This document shows, one piece after another, positions 8,256 to 15,559 of a DNA stretch of 19,655 nt. Below the pieces are notes generated by a model. That model worked only from the letters and a program-made list of their open reading frames with translations. It was not told where the DNA came from and made no database searches. Every line of letters begins with the position of its first letter. The first letter of the stretch is position 1. The stretch spans positions 1-19,655 of the forward strand of contig JACCSF010000396.1 of assembly GCA_013813135.1 (NCBI GenBank), in the 5' to 3' direction. Source of the DNA: Thermoleophilaceae bacterium (GTDB taxonomy: Bacteria > Actinomycetota > Thermoleophilia > Solirubrobacterales > Thermoleophilaceae). A program made the translations under genes and the position numbers.

Positions 8256-10339
8256 ACTCACGGTTCGACGCCACGACCACCACCACCTGCGGCTACTGCG
8301 GCGTGGGATGCAGGCTCGACGCTCACCGTGTCGGCGGGCGCATCATGTCGATCAGCCCGGCGCTGGACGGCCCCGCCAACAAGGGCCACACGTGCGTCAA
8401 GGGGCGCTTCGCGCATCAGTTCACGCGCTCGCGCGACCGGCTGACGGCCCCGCTCGTGCGCGAGAGCGGCGGCTTCAGGCTCGCCTCCTGGGAGGAGGCG
8501 ATCGACCGGATCGCCGACGCCTTCGGGCGCATCAAGGCCGAGCACGGTCCCGACGCGATCGCGGGGCTGGCGTCCTCGCGCGCGACCAACGAGGACTGCT
8601 ACGTGATGCAGCGCATGATGCGCGCGGCGGTAGGCACGCACAACATCGACAACTGCTCGCGCGTGTGCCACTCGCCCACCTCCTGGGCGCTGCGCAGGTC
8701 CTTCGGCATGTCGGGGGCGACCGGGTCGTTCGACGACATCGAGGCCGCCGACGTGGGGCTGATCATCGGCGCGAACCCCACGCAGGGACATCCCGTGGTC
8801 GGCGCCCGCATCAAGCAGGCCGCGATCAAGGGTCTGAAGCTGATCACGGCCGATCCCCGCCGCATCGAGCTGGCCGACTACGGCCAGCTGCACCTCGGCA
8901 TCCGCCCTGGGACCAACGCCGCTCTGCTCAACGGCCTGGCGCACGTGGTCATCCGCGACGGGCTCGTGAACGAGTCGTTCGTGGCCGAGCGCACGGAGGG
9001 CTACGACGCCGTCGCCGAGCTGGTCGAGGCCTACACGCCCGAGGCGGTCGAGGAGATCACGAGCGTGCCGGCCGCCGACCTGGTGGCAGCGGCCCACCTG
9101 TACGCGCGGTCCGAGCGCGGCAGCATCCTCTGGGGGCTCGGCGTGACCGAGCACCGCTACGGGTCGGAGTGCGTGCGGCTGATCTGCAACCTGGCGCTGC
9201 TGACGGGCAACGTCGGGCGCCCGGGCGCGGCGCTGCTGCCGCTGCGCGGCCAGAACAACGTGCAGGGCTCGTCGGACCACGGCGCGCTGCCGGACACGTT
9301 CACCGACTACCGGCACGTCTCCGACGAGGAGGTCGCCTCCTCCTTCGAGGCGCGCTGGGGCGTAACGATGAAGCGGGAGCCCGGGATGAAGATCCCCGAG
9401 ATGTTCGACGCCGCGGTCGAGGGCCGGCTGCGCGCGATGTTCATCTTCGGCGAGGACGTCGCCCAGACCGACCCCAACACCGAGCACGTGGTGCACGCGC
9501 TCGAGTCGCTCGACTTCCTCGTCTGCCAGGACATCTTCGAGAACGAGACGACGAAGTTCGCGGACGTGATCCTGCCCGCGTCGTCGTTCCTCGAGAAGAC
9601 CGGCACGTTCACGAACGCCGAGCGGCGCGTTCAGCTGGTGCAGGCGGCCAACGACCCGCCCGGCGCCGCCAAGACCGACTTCGAGATCCTCACCACGGTG
9701 TCCCGGGCGCTCGGGCACGAGATGGGCTACGACACGCCCAGCGACGTGATGGACGAGATCGCGGAGCTGACGCCGCGCTACGCGGGCATCAGCCACGCGC
9801 GGATCGGCCGCCGCGGGCTTCAGTGGCCGGTGGCGCCGGACGGCACCGACACGCCGATCCTCTACGAGCGCGAGTTCGAGCTGCCCGGTGGGCGCGCCCA
9901 GTTCGCCGCGCTGCCCTACAAGCCCCCGGGCGACCAGGCCGACGAGGAGTTCCCGCTGATCCTCGTGACGGGGAGGCGTCTCGAGCACTACAACGCCGGC
10001 ACGATGACCCGCCGCACCGGCAACCTGACGCTGATGAGCAGCGACTCGCTGGAGGTGCACCCGGACGACGCGGCCGCGCTGGGCGTGCAGGACGGCGAGA
10101 CCGTGACGCTGCGCAGCCGCCGCGGGCAGGTCCAGCTGCCGGTGCAGATCACGCCGCGCATCGAGCCGGGACACGTGTTCACCGCGTTCCACTTCCCCGA
10201 GGTGCGCACCAACCTGCTGATCGGCCCGTCGGCCGACGTCAACACCTCGTGCCCCGAGTACAAGGTGGTGGCGGTCGCGGTGGAGCCGGCCGGCGATCGG
10301 GTCGGCGAGCCGGTGGGCGCGGGCGCCGCAACCGCCTAG
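8252..10339 (+). CDS. Formate dehydrogenase catalytic (alpha) subunit, Mo/W-bis-MGD
   Basis: This 695-residue member of the DMSO-reductase superfamily oxidises formate to CO2 at a molybdenum or tungsten bis-pyranopterin centre. An N-terminal [4Fe-4S] motif (C13-x2-C16-x3-C20-x27-C48) is followed by K50, the lysine usually placed between the cluster and the pterin. The active-site motif RVCHSPTS has cysteine 139 and histidine 140, so this is a cysteine enzyme, not a selenoenzyme. The QNNVQGSSDHGALPD and ETTKFADVILPAS blocks and the C-terminal molydopterin-binding domain are also present. The GTG start is preceded by AAGGAGG at optimal spacing. A cytoplasmic, NAD-linked complex is indicated by the NuoE-NuoF partner and by the lack of a Tat signal. 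An fdhD accessory gene follows ten bases later. Confidence 0.95.
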   Translation: MNSRFDATTTTTCGYCGVGCRLDAHRVGGRIMSISPALDGPANKGHTCVKGRFAHQFTRSRDRLTAPLVRESGGFRLASWEEAIDRIADAFGRIKAEHGPDAIAGLASSRATNEDCYVMQRMMRAAVGTHNIDNCSRVCHSPTSWALRRSFGMSGATGSFDDIEAADVGLIIGANPTQGHPVVGARIKQAAIKGLKLITADPRRIELADYGQLHLGIRPGTNAALLNGLAHVVIRDGLVNESFVAERTEGYDAVAELVEAYTPEAVEEITSVPAADLVAAAHLYARSERGSILWGLGVTEHRYGSECVRLICNLALLTGNVGRPGAALLPLRGQNNVQGSSDHGALPDTFTDYRHVSDEEVASSFEARWGVTMKREPGMKIPEMFDAAVEGRLRAMFIFGEDVAQTDPNTEHVVHALESLDFLVCQDIFENETTKFADVILPASSFLEKTGTFTNAERRVQLVQAANDPPGAAKTDFEILTTVSRALGHEMGYDTPSDVMDEIAELTPRYAGISHARIGRRGLQWPVAPDGTDTPILYEREFELPGGRAQFAALPYKPPGDQADEEFPLILVTGRRLEHYNAGTMTRRTGNLTLMSSDSLEVHPDDAAALGVQDGETVTLRSRRGQVQLPVQITPRIEPGHVFTAFHFPEVRTNLLIGPSADVNTSCPEYKVVAVAVEPAGDRVGEPVGAGAATA

Positions 10340-10349
10340 TCCCCGCGGG

Positions 10350-11087
10350 ATGCTTTCGCAGGTCGCGGTCAACGGCGGCACCGATGAGGTGGCCGTCGAG
10401 TTGCCGTTGGAGATCCGCCTGAACGGGTCGCCGGTCGCGGTGACGATGCGCACGCCGGGGCACGACTTCGAGCTCGCTGCCGGCTTTCTCTACGGCGAGG
10501 GGATCGTGAGCTCGGCGCCCGAGCTGACGCTCACCGACGACCTGGCGGCGAACACCGTCGACGCTCGCGCCGACGGGGCGCTTGCGCCCGCGACCCGGCG
10601 CTTCTACACCACGTCTTCCTGCGGGATCTGCGGCAAGGGGGCACTCGAGGAGGTCGAGGCGATCGCGCCGGTCGTTTCCGGCGGGCCGTCGATCTCGCGC
10701 GCGCTGCTGGCCGACCTGCCCGACCGGCTGCGCCAGCCGACCTTCGAGCGCACCGGCGGCCTTCACGCGACCGGGCTGTTCGACGCGGCCGGCGAGGCGC
10801 TGCTGGTGCGCGAGGACGTGGGACGCCACAACGCCATGGACAAGGTGATCGGACACGCGCTGCTGTCCGGGGCGCTGCCGTTCTCGGAGAACGTGCTCTG
10901 CGTGAGTGGTCGGGTGGCGTTCGAGCTGGTTCAGAAGGCGGCCCGAGCGGGCGCCCCAATCCTCGTCGGAGTGGGCGCCCCGACGTCGCTTGCCGTGGAG
11001 CTGGCCGCGGACCGCGGTCTCACGCTGGCCGGCTTCGCGCGAGGCGGACGGGTCAACGTGTACACGCACCCGCAGCGGGTGCGCTAG
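10350..11087 (+). CDS. fdhD: Formate dehydrogenase accessory sulfurtransferase FdhD
   Basis: The 245-residue protein matches FdhD, which passes sulfur to the molybdenum cofactor of formate dehydrogenase and is needed for its activity. The CxxC motif SSCGICGKG has C91 and C94, and family blocks MRTPGHDFELAAGFLYGEG, VREDVGRHNAMDK and VSGRVAFELVQKA are all present. The ATG lies ten bases after the catalytic subunit stop, so it is part of the same operon and closes it. An inverted repeat just after the stop may end the transcript. No base or codon use sets it apart from its neighbours. Confidence 0.95.
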   Translation: MLSQVAVNGGTDEVAVELPLEIRLNGSPVAVTMRTPGHDFELAAGFLYGEGIVSSAPELTLTDDLAANTVDARADGALAPATRRFYTTSSCGICGKGALEEVEAIAPVVSGGPSISRALLADLPDRLRQPTFERTGGLHATGLFDAAGEALLVREDVGRHNAMDKVIGHALLSGALPFSENVLCVSGRVAFELVQKAARAGAPILVGVGAPTSLAVELAADRGLTLAGFARGGRVNVYTHPQRVR

Positions 11088-11090
11088 GGC

Positions 11091-11107
11091 CTTGCCGCCC
11101 CGGCAAG
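11091..11107. terminator. Hairpin between convergent fdhD and glycosyltransferase genes
   Basis: CTTGCC (11091-11096) and GGCAAG (11102-11107) form a six-base-pair stem with a five-base loop, three bases after the fdhD stop and 16 bases before the end of the facing gene. There is no T-run on either strand, so this is only a modest candidate for a two-way terminator. Confidence 0.45.
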
Positions 11108-11122
11108 CGCGATCGATTGGGT

Positions 11123-11872
11123 TCAGAACGGCAGCACGGATTTCCGCTGCTTGCGCCGGTGGCGGCGGCGCAGCAGCTCGCCGGCGAACAGCGTGAGGCC
11201 GATCGTGACGACCAGCTCGACGGCACGGCGACCGCGGAACGACGACTCGCCGTGCTGGCGCTGGCGCATGTGCACCGGCACCTCGAGCAGCTTCAGCTTG
11301 GCGTCGGTGATCCGAACGAGCGCCTCGACCTCGGGCGCCTCGCAGACGTAGGGGTCGGCGAGCAGCTCGATCGCGCGATGGTTGACGGCGTAGAGGCCGC
11401 TGGTGCCGTCCGAGATCGGCTGGCCGAGCCGCAGCCGCATCAGCAGGCGCAGCAGCGACGTGCCGACGACGCGCTCGGGGGTGGGGCGGTAGCGCTCGCC
11501 CTCGTTTCCGGAGTCAGGCAGAAAGCGCGAGCCGACGGCCACGTCGCACGCGCCCGCTCTCACGAGCACGAGCATGCGCGCCAGCTCGGCGGCCGGGTGC
11601 TGGCCGTCGGCGTCGAGCCGGCCGCAGTAGTCGTAGCCGCCGTCCGCCGCGCGCCGGTAGCCCTCGGCGATGCCGTTGCGCAGCCCCCGGTTCTCGGGAA
11701 AGGTGACCACCTGCGCGCCGCCCTTACGGGCGACCTCGGCGGTGTCGTCTGTCGACCCGTCGTCGATCACCAGCACGTCCGCACCTCCGAGCTCGCGGCG
11801 CGCGTCGGCGAGCACGGCCGGGAGCGAAGCCTCCTCGTTCCATGCGGGGATGAACACGAGCGTGTCGGCCAC
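11123..11872 (-). CDS. Family 2 glycosyltransferase, dolichyl-phosphate-mannose-synthase-like
   Basis: The product has 249 residues. The GT-A fold shows as the N-terminal FIPAWNEEASLPAV strand-loop, VIDDGSTDDT (nucleotide binding) and the metal-binding DxD in RLDADGQHP. A later DGTSGLYAVNHRA block matches polyprenyl-phosphate sugar transferases. The C-terminus has one hydrophobic stretch (VVTIGLTLFAGELL) and a strongly basic tail, suggesting membrane attachment facing the cytoplasm. It probably moves a sugar from a nucleotide donor to a lipid carrier or glycan; donor and acceptor cannot be read from sequence. The GTG start has no ribosome site but has GATAAT six bases upstream, so the mRNA may be leaderless. 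It stands alone, convergent with fdhD and divergent from the repeat protein. Confidence 0.82.
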   Translation of the reverse strand: MADTLVFIPAWNEEASLPAVLADARRELGGADVLVIDDGSTDDTAEVARKGGAQVVTFPENRGLRNGIAEGYRRAADGGYDYCGRLDADGQHPAAELARMLVLVRAGACDVAVGSRFLPDSGNEGERYRPTPERVVGTSLLRLLMRLRLGQPISDGTSGLYAVNHRAIELLADPYVCEAPEVEALVRITDAKLKLLEVPVHMRQRQHGESSFRGRRAVELVVTIGLTLFAGELLRRRHRRKQRKSVLPF

Positions 11873-11878
11873 GTGCGG

Positions 11879-11884
11879 ATTATC
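11879..11884 (-). promoter_or_regulatory. -10 box for a leaderless glycosyltransferase transcript
   Basis: Read on the minus strand, GATAAT is followed by six bases and then the GTG start, placing the expected transcription start on the start codon itself. No Shine-Dalgarno sequence is seen and the -35 region is weak. Confidence 0.4.
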
Positions 11885-11941
11885 GCCGCGTGGGCCCCGG
11901 GTAGACGCACCGTGATAGCGGCTACGGCGACGGGAGGCCAG

Positions 11942-12541
11942 ATGATGAAGGCGCTCGGCAGGATCTCACCCGCGACTGTGCTGGCCGGGCTGGCGCTGTT
12001 CGTCTCGCTCGGCGGAGTCTCGTACGGGGTCGCGGCAGGGTCGATCGACAGTCGCGAGATCCAGAACGGGACGGTGCAGAGTCGCGACGTGCGCGACGGC
12101 TCGCTCCAAGGGCGCGACGTCGCAAACGGCTCGCTCCAGAGCCGTGACATCAAGGATGGAGTGCTCGCGGGGGACGACGTCAGGGATCGTTCGCTCACCG
12201 GGGCCGATCTCGCCGACAACGCCCTCGGCGACCGCGAGGTCGACGAACCCCAGCTCGATCTCAACCGCCTCGGCGGGGTCAGCGCTACCCGCTACGTCAA
12301 GAACGTCACGCGCGTGGAGACCCGTACCGCCAACGACGCGGTCACGCCCAAGGCGGCGCCACCGGCGCGCTGCCCGAAGGGCAAGCGCCTGATCGGCGGC
12401 GGGGCGCGGGTGGTCGCGGCGGCGGTGGTGCCGGTCGCGCTCGCGGCCAATGGCCCGGACGGGACCGCGTGGACGGCGCTTGCCTACGCCACCGCGCCGA
12501 CCGGCGCCTGGCAACTCGTCAACGTGGCGATCTGCGGCTAG
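11942..12541 (+). CDS. Exported protein with seven ten-residue repeats
   Basis: This 199-residue protein begins with a short hydrophobic segment (about residues 10-32, VLAGLALFVSLGGVSYGVAA) that looks like a signal peptide or membrane anchor. Residues 34-103 are seven consecutive ten-residue units of the form SLQSRDVKDG, the last two diverged. The C-terminal domain (about 115-199) has two cysteines, C144 in ARCPKGKRLIGGG and C198 next to the end, that could form a disulfide outside the cell. I recognise the pattern as common in Thermoleophilia exported hypothetical proteins but know no function; a surface or adhesive repeat structure is a guess. GGGAGG lies four bases before this ATG and seven before the next in-frame ATG at 11945, so either may be used. 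The stop overlaps the convergent stress protein stop. Confidence 0.8.
   Translation: MMKALGRISPATVLAGLALFVSLGGVSYGVAAGSIDSREIQNGTVQSRDVRDGSLQGRDVANGSLQSRDIKDGVLAGDDVRDRSLTGADLADNALGDREVDEPQLDLNRLGGVSATRYVKNVTRVETRTANDAVTPKAAPPARCPKGKRLIGGGARVVAAAVVPVALAANGPDGTAWTALAYATAPTGAWQLVNVAICG
11978..12250 (+). repeat. Coding 30-base repeat region of the exported protein
   Basis: About seven units of 30 bases encode the ten-residue repeats at protein residues 34-103. Units two to four are the most alike (GGCTCGCTCCA recurs), while the outer units have diverged at the DNA level more than in protein pattern. Boundaries are approximate. Confidence 0.65.
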
Positions 12542-13035
12542 ACGGCGCGCACCTGAGCACGCCGGCGGCGGTGGCGCCCGCGCACGCGGCGCGGCTCGCG
12601 CGGCTCCTCGTGCACGACCAGCACGGGGGTGGCGCTGCGCCGGTTGAGGCGCTCCCCGACCCGTTCGAGCAGGGGCATCCGCCTGCGGTGCGACTGGCCC
12701 ACGATGACGAGATCCCAGCACCCGCTGCGGGCCTCGCGGAGCAGTGCGCGCCCCGGCGAGCCGCGGCTGACGAGCTTCGTCACCGGGATCTCCTCCGGAA
12801 CGAGCTTGGCGGCCTCCTCGACGTTGCGCTGAGCCCAGTCGAGCAACTGCTGCTCGAGCTGGGCGCGGCTGACGGGCAGGACGACCGGGCCGGCACACGG
12901 AAGCGGCGGCGGACCGGGCGCGCTGCTCAACAAACCGAGCCGCCCGTGACTCGCTTCAACCAGCTCCACCGCTCGCTCAAGGGCCGCCTTGGCGGCGGGA
13001 CTGTCGTCGACCCCGACGAGGATGCGGTGGAACAT
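12538..13035 (-). CDS. Universal stress protein (UspA family)
   Basis: The 165-residue product has the single Usp fold: an N-terminal FHRILVGVDDSPAAKAALERA strand and a C-terminal DLVIVGQSHRRRMPLLERVG...TPVLVV block. The usual ATP-binding G-2x-G-9x-G(S/T) signature is degraded here (the second glycine position is not glycine), so nucleotide binding is doubtful. The C-terminal 20 or so residues are arginine-rich. I chose the ATG ending at 13035 because GGAG lies six bases before it; an in-frame ATG at 13047 would have no room for a ribosome site. It is divergent from marR with two shared palindromes between them, suggesting MarR control. Its stop codon shares bases with the convergent repeat-protein stop. 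Confidence 0.85.
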   Translation of the reverse strand: MFHRILVGVDDSPAAKAALERAVELVEASHGRLGLLSSAPGPPPLPCAGPVVLPVSRAQLEQQLLDWAQRNVEEAAKLVPEEIPVTKLVSRGSPGRALLREARSGCWDLVIVGQSHRRRMPLLERVGERLNRRSATPVLVVHEEPREPRRVRGRHRRRRAQVRAV

Positions 13036-13050
13036 CGCGGGCTCCATTCC

Positions 13051-13091
13051 TTAGCGTGCTAATCAGTCTATCAGAGTCCTTAGCACGCTAA
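13051..13091. promoter_or_regulatory. Paired palindromic operators between usp and marR
   Basis: TTAGCGTGCTAA (13051-13062) and TTAGCACGCTAA (13080-13091) are each palindromes except for the two central bases, and each is the exact reverse complement of the other. Their centres are 29 bases apart. The second overlaps TAAAGT at 13089-13094, a -10-like box seven bases before the marR GTG; the first overlaps the expected start region of the usp transcript. This is the arrangement expected for a MarR dimer site repressing both divergent promoters. Confidence 0.75.
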
Positions 13092-13101
13092 AGTTCTACA
13101 C

Positions 13102-13566
13102 GTGACGGCCACCCAAGTTCAAGAGGTAGTGCACCGCGCCGCTCACCGGGAGTTCGGCGACGCGCTAGAGGAGCTGATCCGCGCCGTGCTCAAGGCAAGC
13201 GGGCGCGGCGTGCCGGGCGGCGAGACCGAGCTGACGCTGTCCCAATACTTCGTGATGGACGCCATGGCGGACGAGGCGCTCACCGTGAGTGAAGTAGCGC
13301 GCGTGGCGCGCGTGGCCGTGCCCACCGCCACCCGGGCCCTGCGGGGGCTGGAGACGCGCGGGTTCGTCGACCGGGAGCGCAACGACGAGGAGGATCGCCG
13401 CCTTGTCACCGTCGCACTCACCTCGAGCGGCCGCAGCGTGCTCGACGAGAAGCGCACGTGGGTTCAGGAGCGCCAGCGCGAGATCTTCGACGGGCTCAGT
13501 CCCGCGGAGCGGCGCACGGTGACGGGCGCGCTGAGCGCCATCGCCCACAACATCGAAGAGCTGTGA
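13102..13566 (+). CDS. MarR-family transcriptional regulator
   Basis: The 154-residue protein has the MarR winged-helix core: LTVSEVARVARVAVPTATRALRGLETRGFVDRE (helix-turn-helix, about residues 60-94) followed by the wing NDEEDRRLVTVALTSSGR. Flanking helices would form the dimer interface and a ligand pocket; the ligand is unknown. The GTG start has no clear ribosome site and sits seven bases after a -10-like box, so translation may be leaderless. It probably represses itself and the divergent usp gene through the two palindromes between them. A strong hairpin follows the stop. Small-molecule or redox signals are typical for the family, but nothing in the sequence decides between them. Confidence 0.9.
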   Translation: MTATQVQEVVHRAAHREFGDALEELIRAVLKASGRGVPGGETELTLSQYFVMDAMADEALTVSEVARVARVAVPTATRALRGLETRGFVDRERNDEEDRRLVTVALTSSGRSVLDEKRTWVQERQREIFDGLSPAERRTVTGALSAIAHNIEEL

Positions 13567-13572
13567 CGGCAT

Positions 13573-13593
13573 CCGGGGGCTTCGCGCCCCCGG
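13573..13593. terminator. Strong hairpin between convergent marR and sigma factor genes
   Basis: CCGGGGGC (13573-13580) pairs perfectly with GCCCCCGG (13586-13593) around a five-base TTCGC loop, six bases after the marR stop. It lacks a T-run, but lies between two convergent genes and could end transcription from both sides. Confidence 0.65.
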
Positions 13594-13620
13594 TCCCCCG
13601 CCGGCGATTGGCCTGTTGCC

Positions 13621-14550
13621 TCAGGTTCTCCGCAGGAGCGCGGCCATGTCGGCCACCTCGCCCAGGTGGCCCAGCTTGTCCGGGTTGACGATCGAGCGGA
13701 TCCCCTGGATCTGTCCGTCCCCGATGTCGAGCGCCATCACGCTGAACGTGCGGCCCTCGCGGTCGAGCAGCATGGCGCCGGGCTGGCCGTTGACGTCCAC
13801 CCTGCGCATCGTCACGCCGCCCATCCGCGCGGCCGCGCGTACCCAGTTGCGCAGTGTGCGCGCGACCCGCAGGCGCCCGAAGAGCGTCCGCGCGAGTGCG
13901 GGAACCTTGCCGCCACCGTCCCCGTGCAGCTCGACGTCCTCTGCCAGCAGCGCCTCGAGCGCCGGCATGTCGCCCTCCTGCGCGGCCGCGAAGAAGCGGT
14001 CGGCCAGCTGGTCGCGCTGCTCGCGCGAGGTGTCGAAGCGCACCCGGCGCTCGTCCACGTGCCGCCGTGCCCGCACCGCCAGCTGCCGCACGTTGGCTTC
14101 GGTCTTGCCGACGATCTGCGCGATCTGGTCGTAGGGGTAGTCGAACACCTCGCGCAGCAGGAACACCGCGCGCTGCTCGGGCGAGAGGCTCTCGAGCAGC
14201 ACGAGGAAGGCGAGCGACAGCGAGTCGGCCGTCTCGGCCTGCCGGGCCGGGTCGCCGTCGGGGCTGGTCACCAGCGGCTCGGGCAGCCATTCGCCAACGT
14301 AGGTCTCGCGCCGCGCGCGGGCGGAGCGCAGCCCGTCGATCGCGAGACGGGTGACCGCCGTCGACAGGTAGGCCCGCGGCGACTCGATCCGCTCGCCTTC
14401 CTGCTCCGCCCGGTAGACACGGAGGAGGGCCTCCTGGACCACGTCCTCGGCCTCGCTCACGCTGCCGAGCATGCGGTACGCGATGGCGAACGCGCGCGGC
14501 CGCAGCTGCTCGAATGCATCGCCGGCGGATATTGGCTCACCCGAGCCCAT
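13621..14550 (-). CDS. ECF41-type RNA polymerase sigma factor with fused SnoaL-like domain
   Basis: The 309-residue protein has sigma region 2 (about 10-80, AIAYRMLGSVSEAEDVVQEALLRV), region 4 (about 110-165, LSPEQRAVFLLREVFDYPYDQIA) and a C-terminal SnoaL-like extension. Three motifs mark group ECF41: WLPEP at 88-92 in the linker, DGGGK at 201-205 and NPDKL at 289-293. In this group the fused domain controls sigma activity in place of a separate anti-sigma factor, and the usual neighbour is a carboxymuconolactone decarboxylase, oxidoreductase or epimerase. Here an epimerase-like gene lies directly upstream and overlaps by 14 bases, so the two are one operon. The matching promoter lies ahead of that operon. 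The inducing signal is unknown. Confidence 0.93.
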   Translation of the reverse strand: MGSGEPISAGDAFEQLRPRAFAIAYRMLGSVSEAEDVVQEALLRVYRAEQEGERIESPRAYLSTAVTRLAIDGLRSARARRETYVGEWLPEPLVTSPDGDPARQAETADSLSLAFLVLLESLSPEQRAVFLLREVFDYPYDQIAQIVGKTEANVRQLAVRARRHVDERRVRFDTSREQRDQLADRFFAAAQEGDMPALEALLAEDVELHGDGGGKVPALARTLFGRLRVARTLRNWVRAAARMGGVTMRRVDVNGQPGAMLLDREGRTFSVMALDIGDGQIQGIRSIVNPDKLGHLGEVADMAALLRRT

Positions 14551-15484
14551 TCGCGAATCCCTGCCGCCAGCTCGAGTAGCGCGGCTGCCAGCCGAGCTCG
14601 CGCTTTGCCTTGGCGTTCGACGCGCCGCGCACCTCGTTCATCATGACGACCGCCGCCTCGCCCGCGGCCAGCCGCCCGACCCAGCGCGGCAGGCGCATCG
14701 GCTTGCGCGCGCCGACCGCCTCGGCCGCCGCGGGCAACCACTCGCGCACGGGCGCGGGCTCGTCGTCGACGACGTTGTAGAGCCCCCGCTTGCCGTGCTC
14801 GACGGCGGCGGCTGTCGCGGTGGCGGCGTCCTCGATGTGGACGAACGACCACACCCCGTCCCCGCGCCCGACGATCGGGAACTTGCGCTTGCGGATCAGC
14901 TCGATGTGCTCGCCCTCTGGGTTGAGGCTGAACGAGGTGCCCGGGCCATAGAACCCGCCGTAGCGGAGCACGACGCCCTCGGTCCAGCCGGCGCCGGTGA
15001 CCGCCTCCTCCAGGTAGCGGATCGCCTCGTGCGTCTCGCGCATGGCATCCGCCGGCGTGGGGTCGAGCGGGTCGTCCTCCGTCTTCACCGGACCGCCGGT
15101 GCGGGCGAAGGGCCAGCCCGCGTAGCTCTGGGCGACGAAGCGCTGCACCTCGACGGCGCGCCCAGCGGCGAGCAGGTGGTCGGTCCCCTCGGTGCGAAGG
15201 CGGTTGGTGAGGGCAAAGGACTGCTCGAACTTGCGCATGTCGAGCGAGCCGGACAGGGCCGTGAGCTGGTGCACGATCACCTCGGGCTCGGCCCGGGCGA
15301 CCGCCTGCGCCACCGCGTCAGGGTCGAGCGCGTCGGCCACGACCGGCCGGGCTCCCAGTCCGCGGACCAGGTCCTGCTTGTCCGGCTTGCTCGTCATGCC
15401 GACGACCTCGTGACCGTCGGCCACGATCCGTGGGACCAGTTGCCGGCCTAGCGCGCCGGTGGCACCTGCGACAAAGACCTTCAT
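14537..15484 (-). CDS. NAD(P)-binding epimerase/dehydratase-like protein (ECF41 partner)
   Basis: This 315-residue extended or atypical short-chain dehydrogenase has the nucleotide-binding motif FVAGATGALGRQL at the N-terminus, FVAQSYAGWPF in mid-protein and VVLRYGGFYGPGT, a block typical of nucleotide-sugar epimerases and related oxidoreductases. The usual catalytic YxxxK pair is not clearly placed, so the reaction is uncertain. The ATG has AAAGGGG about four bases upstream. It is first in the operon with the ECF41 sigma factor, whose target promoter lies 30-56 bases ahead of it. In other bacteria the ECF41 partner gene is the main known target of the sigma factor, but its physiological role is not settled. 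Confidence 0.85.
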   Translation of the reverse strand: MKVFVAGATGALGRQLVPRIVADGHEVVGMTSKPDKQDLVRGLGARPVVADALDPDAVAQAVARAEPEVIVHQLTALSGSLDMRKFEQSFALTNRLRTEGTDHLLAAGRAVEVQRFVAQSYAGWPFARTGGPVKTEDDPLDPTPADAMRETHEAIRYLEEAVTGAGWTEGVVLRYGGFYGPGTSFSLNPEGEHIELIRKRKFPIVGRGDGVWSFVHIEDAATATAAAVEHGKRGLYNVVDDEPAPVREWLPAAAEAVGARKPMRLPRWVGRLAAGEAAVVMMNEVRGASNAKAKRELGWQPRYSSWRQGFANGLG

Positions 15485-15513
15485 GACACCCCTTTCGCCT
15501 CTTTGCCCATAGA

Positions 15514-15540
15514 GACGAGCGGCCGGGGGCGGGTGTGACA
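15514..15540 (-). promoter_or_regulatory. ECF41-type promoter for the epimerase-sigma operon
   Basis: On the minus strand TGTCACA (15540-15534) is followed after exactly 16 bases by CGTC (15517-15514), 29 bases before the ATG. These are the -35 and -10 elements described for ECF41 sigma factors, so the operon is probably switched on by its own second gene. Confidence 0.85.
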
Positions 15541-15559
15541 GTCGGCCCTCCGGAGAGCG

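Noticed and set aside
8630..8700. Possible selenocysteine in the formate dehydrogenase
   Set aside because: The active-site codon reads as ordinary cysteine (TGC) in RVCHSPTS and the frame has no internal TGA.
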